Positions 34,905-41,322 of a stretch of 64,000 nucleotides of DNA are shown one piece after another. The notes below the pieces were generated by a model that saw only the letters and a list, made by a program, of their open reading frames with translations, had not been told where the DNA came from and did not search any database. A program made the translations under genes and the position numbers. The stretch comes from Leifsonia virtsii (GTDB lineage Bacteria; Actinomycetota; Actinomycetes; Actinomycetales; Microbacteriaceae), in assembly GCF_030433675.1 (NCBI RefSeq), contig NZ_JAROCB010000001.1:369333-433332 (forward strand), given 5' to 3'. Each line of letters begins with the position of its first letter. The first letter of the stretch is position 1.

Positions 34905-35521
34905 GCTGCCGCCGGCTCCCGAAGGCTGTCGGCGAATTCGAGCGCCGAGACGGCGGCCTCCGGAGTCACTTCCGGATAGTAGTAGGCGACCTGTGCTGGC
35001 GACATTGACCCGCCGCTCATCAGGTCCGCGATGGTGTCGAACGGGATGCGAGTCCCTTCGATGGTGGGCCACCCGCCGAGGCGGTCCGGCTCGACCTGCA
35101 AGTGTCGACCGGGACGTCGAAGGTCAACGACCCGCTCTCCAGCGACGTTCTCGAACTCACCGAGAATGTCTTCGAAGTTTGCTATGAGCAGCTGGCCAGG
35201 GTGCCGGACTAGGTCAACCGGTTCCCCATCACCACGTTGCAAGACAATGGAGTCGCCTTCCCGAGCGAGCTTGTAAGCCGAGGGGTGCTCAAACATGTCC
35301 ATGGCGTGAAGGGAATTCAGCGCCTTGCGGATCTGCTGCAACGAGGCCTCGTGACGGAGCTTGGCGAAGGCTCGCAGGGCGGCGATATCGCGAAACGAGT
35401 AAAGGAGGGGTCTACCCGTCGATCGAACCTCTGGCACGAGGATGTCCGTACGTCGCCAATGCTGCAGTTGGGCACGCGTGGCGCCGCTCAGCTTGCTGGT
35501 TAGTGGCACGGGGAACGCCAT
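34901..35521 (-). CDS. MerR-like HTH + DUF433 antitoxin
   Basis: 206 aa. Residues about 5-75 are a MerR-like winged helix ('SGATRAQLQHWRRTDILVPE', 'YSFRDIAALRAFAKLR'). Residues about 145-200 are a DUF433 domain ('GGWPTIEGTRIPFDTIADLM', 'YYPEVTPEAAVSAL'). Likely the antitoxin and autoregulator for the overlapping PIN-like gene. The ATG at 35521 is preferred because GAGGGGG lies at good spacing. A GTG two codons upstream is also in frame. Confidence 0.75.
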   Translation of the reverse strand: MAFPVPLTSKLSGATRAQLQHWRRTDILVPEVRSTGRPLLYSFRDIAALRAFAKLRHEASLQQIRKALNSLHAMDMFEHPSAYKLAREGDSIVLQRGDGEPVDLVRHPGQLLIANFEDILGEFENVAGERVVDLRRPGRHLQVEPDRLGGWPTIEGTRIPFDTIADLMSGGSMSPAQVAYYYPEVTPEAAVSALEFADSLREPAAA

Positions 35522-35675
35522 CGTCACACCCCCTCTGTCATACCGTCGAAGCTGATGATAGCCGTACTCCGTGCGTTGACATTAGAGGTCACGTCAGTGG
35601 TTCGCGGAACCGTCCGCCAGAAGGCAAAACTAGGGCGCGGCTCTTCTCGCCTGGGAGAATCGCCCAGCACAAGTC

Positions 35676-36494
35676 TCAGGTTCTGAAAGGATTCTGGTGG
35701 CGCGCCGGGGCCGCTGCGTTGGCCTCGATCTTGTCAGCCAACTCGACATTGGCCCGAGTGCGGGAAAGGCCCGCCGCGGCTGACCTTGCAAGGGGCAGCA
35801 GCCGATCATATTTCGCCCGTAGTTCGTGAAGCTGCTCGCGCTGGCTGGCGCGTTGCACGCCGGCCCACTCCTTGACCTTGTCGAATCCTGGTTTGAACCA
35901 CTCGACGTAACTTGTGACGAGCTCCTCGTACTCGTCCTCGTCGATCCCCGAGTAGGGATACGTTGTGTTGTCGCGCGCGCGGTGAACCCAGAAGTCCTCC
36001 TCATGGCGCACGTAATCGAGGACCGTTTCATATCGGGTGTACGCAAGCCGCTTGGCGAGTACCAGCGTTGTTTCCCAGGGGAACGCGATGTGGTCGCCGT
36101 CCACCACCGTGCCGGGGGCCTTGGAGAGGGTGTTCAGGCCGATGCGGCAGGCCCGGAGGACCGTTGGTGCATCGTAGGTTTCAGCGCAGCCGTATCCGTG
36201 GAAGTCGATGTGGTTGTTCAGGCCGGTTGCGACGAATACGATCTCTGCCGCGTTCCACTCGTCTTCCTCGGGGCCCGGATGATCGGAGAGGTCCATGAAG
36301 GGCTTCACCCTCGCCAAGTACTCATCGCGTTGGTCCCAAGGCACGTGCAGTTGTTCACGCTTGACCTTGAGTTTGCCCTTCAGCCAGCTCTCGTGGATCT
36401 TGACCGTGACCGTCTTGCCGATCTTCAACACTTCGGCGCAATGGACGGCATCGAATTTCGTAGGGTGATAGACCCAGCGCTCTCCGACTTCCAT
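35676..36494 (-). CDS. Unrecognised 272-aa protein (element cargo)
   Basis: I do not recognise a family. The N-terminal 50 residues look like a small beta-barrel ('GERWVYHPTKF', 'EVLKIGKTVTVKIHESW'). The middle is rich in acidic and aromatic residues, and the last 60 are helical and end disordered. No signal peptide or membrane segment. TACCCT lies six nt before the ATG, so it has its own leaderless promoter. Position next to a toxin-antitoxin pair in the element suggests cargo, possibly phage defence, but nothing in the sequence proves it. Confidence 0.7.
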   Translation of the reverse strand: MEVGERWVYHPTKFDAVHCAEVLKIGKTVTVKIHESWLKGKLKVKREQLHVPWDQRDEYLARVKPFMDLSDHPGPEEDEWNAAEIVFVATGLNNHIDFHGYGCAETYDAPTVLRACRIGLNTLSKAPGTVVDGDHIAFPWETTLVLAKRLAYTRYETVLDYVRHEEDFWVHRARDNTTYPYSGIDEDEYEELVTSYVEWFKPGFDKVKEWAGVQRASQREQLHELRAKYDRLLPLARSAAAGLSRTRANVELADKIEANAAAPARHQNPFRT

Positions 36495-36560
36495 GCCGAC
36501 AGGGTACCCATTGGCGGAGTGGCCGGCGCCGATGTCGGGTAACGCCGTAGCTAACTACCT

Positions 36561-36578
36561 TCGAACGTATGTTCTAAT
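36561..36578 (+). promoter_or_regulatory. LexA (SOS) box overlapping a -10 element
   Basis: TCGAAC-GTAT-GTTCTA (36561-36576) matches the actinobacterial LexA site TCGAAC-N4-GTTCGA at 11 of 12 fixed positions. The right half overlaps the -10 TCTAAT (36573-36578), which lies six nt before the ATG of the next gene. Confidence 0.75.
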
Positions 36579-36584
36579 CAGTTC

Positions 36585-36854
36585 ATGACGCGCCCGCGGC
36601 CGATCCGATACGACAGGGACACCTGGCTGGTAATGCGCGACAACCCGGTGCTGCCGAAAGCGGTTATCCGCAGGTACACAGATAAGGGCGGCAACGACCA
36701 GTATCTGGTGATCCGATGGGACATCGACCCGGCTGAGCGGCGCCTAATGGCCGTGTGCGACTCGCTCGAGCGTGCCGATGACCTGGTGCGATACGACAAC
36801 ACCCCCACGCACGGGTACTGGAAAGGTCCGCCCAACACCCACCCGGCTGGCTGA
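36585..36854 (+). CDS. Small SOS-regulated protein of unknown function
   Basis: 89 aa, basic N-terminus ('MTRPRPIRYDRDTWLVMRDN'), then 'QYLVIRWDIDPAERRLMAVCDS'. No family recognised. The LexA box over its promoter predicts induction by DNA damage, the usual trigger of prophage and satellite mobilisation. Leaderless start. Confidence 0.7.
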   Translation: MTRPRPIRYDRDTWLVMRDNPVLPKAVIRRYTDKGGNDQYLVIRWDIDPAERRLMAVCDSLERADDLVRYDNTPTHGYWKGPPNTHPAG

Positions 36855-36885
36855 CCGCTCGTCCGTGAACTCCTTTGCCCGAACT

Positions 36886-37134
36886 CTAGGTAAACAGCCA
36901 CGACTCCGCGAACCGTGGATCGCTGCGAGCAGGTCCCTGCCTCCGCAGAATCGCAATATCCGCGCCCGGCGATATCAAGACCTTGGCCTGTGTACCGGCT
37001 TCATCGGGATGGTTGAGCGTCAACCAGCCGAACCCTTCGCGCATCGCGTCAGCAATCTTCTCTTCGAGAAACTGAATGTCCATGCGGTCGTCAAAAATGA
37101 CTTCCAGCGTTGTTCCAATGACGAGTCGTTGCAT
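36886..37134 (-). CDS. Small hypothetical protein
   Basis: 82 aa. 'MQRLVIGTTLEVIFDDRMDIQFLEEKI' suggests a small alpha/beta fold. No family recognised. AATAAT lies six nt before the ATG on the minus strand, which supports a real leaderless gene. It converges on the LexA-boxed gene with 31 bp between stops. Confidence 0.55.
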   Translation of the reverse strand: MQRLVIGTTLEVIFDDRMDIQFLEEKIADAMREGFGWLTLNHPDEAGTQAKVLISPGADIAILRRQGPARSDPRFAESWLFT

Positions 37135-37180
37135 GTGTCGATTATTGTCACCCGTGCCGCTCTGTACGACTTTTCGGTGA

Positions 37181-37217
37181 CCGTCCCGGACTAGCTCGCT
37201 GCTCTAGTCCGGGACGG
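37181..37217. repeat. Perfect 14-bp hairpin upstream of the serine recombinase
   Basis: CCGTCCCGGACTAG (37181-37194) and CTAGTCCGGGACGG (37204-37217), 9-nt loop. It lies between two divergent genes. It could be a terminator guarding the recombinase gene or a site the recombinase acts on. Confidence 0.6.
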
Positions 37218-37326
37218 GTGGCGGGGAACGGGACGAGGTGTTCACCGACATTCGGATGCTAGGGGGCGTCGGCGTCACTTTGAAAGACACCTCTTTGAAG
37301 CAATCTTGATTCGCTATCGTGCGCGC

Positions 37327-38727
37327 ATGAAGCAGGCCAACGCCGCGGCGATCTACGCCCGAATCTCATCCGACCAATCCGGCGAAGGGCTGGGAGTCCA
37401 GCGTCAGTTAGAAGACTGCCGAAGGCTCGCGGCGGAACGACACTGGGTCGTGGCGGCGGAGTACGTGGACAACGACATCTCCGCGTACTCTGGCAAAACG
37501 AGACCCAGCTACGAGCGCATGCTGATTGACATCGAAGCCGGCCGGGTCGACGCCGTCCTGGTCTATCACCTGGACCGGCTCACCCGTCGACCGGCCGAGC
37601 TGGAGCACTTCATCGACGTGTGCACCGACGCCCGCGTTGACGTGACAACGGTTACGGGAGACATCGGCCTAGGGAACGACAACGGGCTGATGATCGCCCG
37701 CATCACCAGCGCGATGGCGGCAGCGGAATCAGGCCGGAAGTCCGCACGCATCAAACGCAAGATGCTCCAGAACGCACAGATGGGGAAACCCAACTCGGGC
37801 GGCGCCCGACCTTACGGGTACGAGAATGACAAGGTCACGCTTCGCGAGGAGGAGGCGCGAGTCATTCGAGATTTGGCGCTGCGATACATCGCAGGCGAGT
37901 CGATGAACACGTTGGCGCGGTGGCTGAACCGTGAAGGGATTCCCGTCCCCGGCAAGGCGCCTTCGTGGCATGTTCAGACAGTGCGACCGATCCTGATCAG
38001 TGCACGAATCGCTGGCATCCGCGAATATGAGGGACGCGAACTCGGGCCCGCGATCTGGCCGGCGATCATCAGCCTGGACGAGCGCCGCCAGCTGCTCGCG
38101 GTTCACCAGTCGAAAAGCAGAGGAGGTGGCACCAAGAAGAACCGCTACCTGCTCAGCGGGCTTCTCCGATGTGGCAGGTGCGGTGGTGTGCTCTTCCATT
38201 CCGGACCGCCGAATATTCGCCGGTACCAGTGCCAGTTGGCAACAGACGACAGCACCTGCGGGCGTTTGTATATCAACGCCTTGAAGATCGAGGGGTGGGC
38301 TGCGGCAGCCGCGATCATGCGTCTGGATGCTCCCGGCATGACATCGCTGCTCGCGGCCCGCGTGACGGACGATGACCGGCACACCGCCCAAATTGCCGAC
38401 GTGATGAAGGCCGAACGGGCACTGACTGAGCTCGCCGAAATGCTCGGCGCTGGGGAACTGTCCCGCGCGGAATACGCTGCCGCCCGCAAAGTCGCTGCGG
38501 AGCGCCATGTCGAAGCCCTTCGCGAGCTTGACCGAGCTACCGGAACTCACGTGCTCGACGGAATCGACCCCGATCGCGCCGCGCTCACGAGGTCGTGGGA
38601 GCGGCTGGATCTGCCTCGCCAGCGGGCAATCATGCGCACATTGCTCGAGTACGCGATCATCCATCCGCGCCCAAGAGGAACCCGCAAGCTTGACCCGACT
38701 CGGATCGAGGCACGCTGGACTGTCTAA
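37327..38727 (+). CDS. Large serine recombinase
   Basis: 466 aa. Resolvase catalytic domain (about 5-150) with nucleophile Ser14 in 'YARISSDQSGEG', 'VYHLDRLTRRP' and 'SAMAAAESGRKSARIKR'. Recombinase domain (about 160-260) with 'GARPYGYEND', then a zinc ribbon 'CGRCGG...CQLATDDSTC' near 285-320 and a coiled-coil region. Full length, so potentially active. It is a second integrase beside the tyrosine enzyme. TATCGT is six nt before the ATG. Confidence 0.9.
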   Translation: MKQANAAAIYARISSDQSGEGLGVQRQLEDCRRLAAERHWVVAAEYVDNDISAYSGKTRPSYERMLIDIEAGRVDAVLVYHLDRLTRRPAELEHFIDVCTDARVDVTTVTGDIGLGNDNGLMIARITSAMAAAESGRKSARIKRKMLQNAQMGKPNSGGARPYGYENDKVTLREEEARVIRDLALRYIAGESMNTLARWLNREGIPVPGKAPSWHVQTVRPILISARIAGIREYEGRELGPAIWPAIISLDERRQLLAVHQSKSRGGGTKKNRYLLSGLLRCGRCGGVLFHSGPPNIRRYQCQLATDDSTCGRLYINALKIEGWAAAAAIMRLDAPGMTSLLAARVTDDDRHTAQIADVMKAERALTELAEMLGAGELSRAEYAAARKVAAERHVEALRELDRATGTHVLDGIDPDRAALTRSWERLDLPRQRAIMRTLLEYAIIHPRPRGTRKLDPTRIEARWTV

Positions 38728-38737
38728 GGTTGCGGGG

Positions 38738-39172
38738 TCATTCGGTTTGCACGGGCTGGGAGTAGTCGACCCGTTCGACATACAAGGCCGCGCCCATCGG
38801 CAGATCCTTGTGTTGCTCGCGGTACAACTCCACAGCGGCTTCGGCGTGATTCACCCGATGCCCGACCACATACCCGATGCGGTCCAGGGCCTCGTAGTTG
38901 GTCGGGTCGGCACGGTCTGACGTTGCCTCGCTCAGTCGTTCGCCGTAACGTCCCGTGTCGCGAACCTCAGCCATGTGCGCCAGCAGCAACGCCACATCAT
39001 CATCGGTGAACTCGGGCTCACGAGTCGTGATCGACCGGGCAAGCCTGCCCGCATCGTCGTACTCGTACACGGTGATCGTCGCAGGCTCCCACCCATCCAG
39101 GCGCCGAGGCGAGATCGGGTGAGCGAGGGCTAGTTCGAGCCGGTCCCACTGCCGGCGCGCGCTTTTTTTGCT
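38738..39172 (-). CDS. Tail assembly chaperone, frameshift extension (gpT-like)
   Basis: This open region has no good start of its own. It is entered by a -1 slip on A-AAA-AAA (39169-39163) near the end of the upstream chaperone gene. The joined part begins 'KKSARRQWDRLELALAHP' and continues through 'ITVYEYDDAGRLARS', giving about 141 extra residues. A GTG at 39070 is in frame but lacks a ribosome-binding site and would lose the first third. The arrangement equals lambda G/GT. Last gene of the tail module, convergent with the serine recombinase. Confidence 0.75.
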   Translation of the reverse strand, partial: SKKSARRQWDRLELALAHPISPRRLDGWEPATITVYEYDDAGRLARSITTREPEFTDDDVALLLAHMAEVRDTGRYGERLSEATSDRADPTNYEALDRIGYVVGHRVNHAEAAVELYREQHKDLPMGAALYVERVDYSQPVQTE

Positions 39173-39705
39173 TCAACGAGCTTCTGCGACGGCCCCCACT
39201 CGTTGACCTCCCACACCGCATCCCGCACAGCCTGCGCGTCATGCCCGTACAGTTCAGCGAAGACCGCGTCCCACTGCGCATCCGTGAGAACAACCGTCTT
39301 CTCACCGTCGACCTGCCACGCGAAGTGATGCCCGCCACGCTCAGCCTTCACCGCAGCCTGCGCGACCGCGTCCAGGTTGTACCCGTAGTTCATGTCCACG
39401 AGCGCACCAGGACGCATCGGGTTCCGCGACGTCAGGTCAATCCACATGTCACCGGGCAACTTCTCGAACGCGAACGTCACAAGAGCCTGAGCCGTGGACG
39501 CCTTCAACTCGTCGATGCGCTCCTGAATTGCCTCCGCACCGTCCTCGGCACCGAGACGCTTGTCCTCGTCAGCAGCGATCGCTTCGAGTTGTGCTTCGAG
39601 TTCTTCGAGTTCTTTCGACGTGTCAGCGTCCAGGAGGACGGTCACTTCGATGGGCTTCGGTTTCGCGGCCGCACGTGCGGCCAGCAGCTCGTCAATCGAC
39701 GGCAT
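39130..39705 (-). CDS. Phage tail assembly chaperone (gpG-like)
   Basis: 191 aa. Coiled-coil N-terminus ('ELEELEAQLEAIAADEDKR'), then 'KLPGDMWIDLTSRNPMRPG' and 'LTDAQWDAVFAELYGHDAQ' ending in 'VWEVNEWGPSQKLVEAKKA', a pattern of actinophage tail chaperones. It guides tail tube polymerisation around the tape measure and normally precedes that gene. Here it follows it. The seven-A run 11 codons before its stop allows a -1 frameshift. AGAAGGG before the ATG. Confidence 0.75.
   Translation of the reverse strand: MPSIDELLAARAAAKPKPIEVTVLLDADTSKELEELEAQLEAIAADEDKRLGAEDGAEAIQERIDELKASTAQALVTFAFEKLPGDMWIDLTSRNPMRPGALVDMNYGYNLDAVAQAAVKAERGGHHFAWQVDGEKTVVLTDAQWDAVFAELYGHDAQAVRDAVWEVNEWGPSQKLVEAKKARAGSGTGSN
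39163..39169 (-). promoter_or_regulatory. -1 ribosomal frameshift slippery heptamer
   Basis: On the minus strand the run reads GC A-AAA-AAA GCG, and the zero frame is Ala-Lys-Lys-Ala. This is a canonical X-XXY-YYZ slip site. The -1 frame is closed by TGA one codon before the site and open for 141 codons after it. Confidence 0.8.
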
Positions 39706-39756
39706 AGGGTTTTCCCTTCTGAGCAGTGTGTGAATGAGAAGTCGTGATCAGCTCGA

Positions 39757-41085
39757 CTACGGCGCGGTGCCAACGAGTTCGATGTACAGGTTCCCCCAGT
39801 CGGTGATCGCGGACGGAGTCGTGAGAGTGAGCGGGTAGTCAGTTGGCGATGTGGTGATCGCCTGCGTCCACTCCTGCCTCTGCGTCGTCCCCTCGTACAG
39901 GCGCACCTTCGCCGTCGTCGACCCCGACGTGTCCTGAGCCAACCGCGCGGTCAGCGTGAGAGCACTTCGGGCCGACATGGGGGCGATTCGGTATTTCGTC
40001 GACTGTGCGGTCGAACTCAGTGGCGAGGACTCGAGGTAGGTCGTGTCTGAACCGTCCGAGAGCGCGTCGCCGGGAGTGGCGGCACCGCCGATGCTGGACC
40101 ATGTGCCGACGGCCGCGGCCGCCGGTCCAGGAAGAACCGACACATCACCGGATGTGGGGACCCGCACCTCCGTTGTGACGGTTGTGGTGAGACTGTTCGA
40201 GTCGGTGACAACGCACTGCAGGATGTAGAGCTTGCCTGCCAGTGCAGAGGCCGTGAACGATGCGTTCGCGGTCGTCGCCCCCGTCAGAGCGGGCGCACCC
40301 GACGTAGGGTAGGTGAACGACCACGCGTACGACGCGATCGTGCCCGAGCTCGACGACGCAGTAACCGACTCATTCACCGTGGCGTTAGCGGGCACGTTCT
40401 GGATTGCCGGTGTCGATACTGTGGGGGGCGTCGCGGCCGGGATGCCGATGAAGTCAGACAGGGTTGAGTCGATCGCAAACTCATCGAACGTATATGACTC
40501 GACGTTGTTGTTGTACTTACCCAAGTAGACGACGGTGAAGTTCGTTCCGGTACCCGCGTTCGCGGCAGTGTTGTTGTAGATCGTCTCGACGGGTGTGGTT
40601 GAGTTGTCGACGTAGTACCCGACCTTGATCGTGCCATTGCTGGTCGTGGATCCCGCAACGACGTACGCCTCGAGCCGGTACTTGGTCCCCGGCGTTAGGG
40701 TTGTGGTTCCTGTCCACACATTGGTGCCTGCGGCGTCGAAGATGCGGAGCTTGCCTGTGCCCTGTACGTGCACGTCGAATACTCGGGTGCTGCCGTTGTG
40801 GAAGCGCATCAGGTACATGTCGCCGGTGGTAGGGACGGCGCTGATGGTGAACTTCATGTGCGCGGACAGTTTCGTGACGTTCGGAAGATTCCAGCCGGCA
40901 GCTCCGATCGCGCCGCCGGCTGTTGTGGCGCCCATACTGCCCTGCGTTGCGGCCGATGAGCTGTAGGTAAGTCCTGTGCCGAAGACGATGTCGAAAGCGG
41001 TGCCGGATGCGCCGCCTGAGTTGCCGGTGCTGATGGCGACGCCATTCCTGCCGCCCTCGAAGTTGTTGCTGGCCACAGTGGTCAT
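39757..41085 (-). CDS. Tail-associated LamG-like / Ig-like domain protein
   Basis: 442 aa, Ser/Thr/Ala/Gly-rich. Residues about 1-215 look like a concanavalin/LamG jelly roll ('FEGGRNGVAIST', 'YLMRFHNGSTRVFDVHV', 'SYTFDEFAID'). Residues about 220-310 are a PKD/Ig-like repeat ('SYAWSFTYPTSGAPALTG'). The rest is another beta domain. Probably a minor tail or host-surface-binding protein. Start overlaps the upstream 65-aa gene (ATGA). Confidence 0.75.
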   Translation of the reverse strand: MTTVASNNFEGGRNGVAISTGNSGGASGTAFDIVFGTGLTYSSSAATQGSMGATTAGGAIGAAGWNLPNVTKLSAHMKFTISAVPTTGDMYLMRFHNGSTRVFDVHVQGTGKLRIFDAAGTNVWTGTTTLTPGTKYRLEAYVVAGSTTSNGTIKVGYYVDNSTTPVETIYNNTAANAGTGTNFTVVYLGKYNNNVESYTFDEFAIDSTLSDFIGIPAATPPTVSTPAIQNVPANATVNESVTASSSSGTIASYAWSFTYPTSGAPALTGATTANASFTASALAGKLYILQCVVTDSNSLTTTVTTEVRVPTSGDVSVLPGPAAAAVGTWSSIGGAATPGDALSDGSDTTYLESSPLSSTAQSTKYRIAPMSARSALTLTARLAQDTSGSTTAKVRLYEGTTQRQEWTQAITTSPTDYPLTLTTPSAITDWGNLYIELVGTAP

Positions 41086-41279
41086 TTGTCGTCGTCCTCT
41101 CGCTCAGAATCGCCTTCGGACCCGATAAGGGCCATGTGGCCAATGCGCAGGTGACCGCCTCTCTTGTCGTCGTCCTCTTGCTCAGGACCGCTCGCGGATC
41201 CGGTTCCCCGGATACCGTTCACCCGCACGTGGAGCCCGTCCGTCTTGTCGCTGGCTGTGGGTGATGCTTTCTCGTTCAT
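41082..41279 (-). CDS. Small hypothetical protein in the tail module
   Basis: 65 aa, hydrophilic, with 'EDDDK' twice. No family. Translational overlap with the next gene and a GAGG ribosome-binding site support expression. Confidence 0.5.
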   Translation of the reverse strand: MNEKASPTASDKTDGLHVRVNGIRGTGSASGPEQEDDDKRGGHLRIGHMALIGSEGDSEREDDDK

Positions 41280-41322
41280 TGCTGTGACCTCCTCAAGGTC
41301 GTTCGTGTGTGGTGGTTTCTGG

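Noticed and set aside
39070-39070. Independent start of the gene downstream of the tail chaperone
   Set aside because: The GTG has no ribosome-binding site, and the open frame extends upstream exactly to the slippery heptamer, so a frameshift product is the better model.
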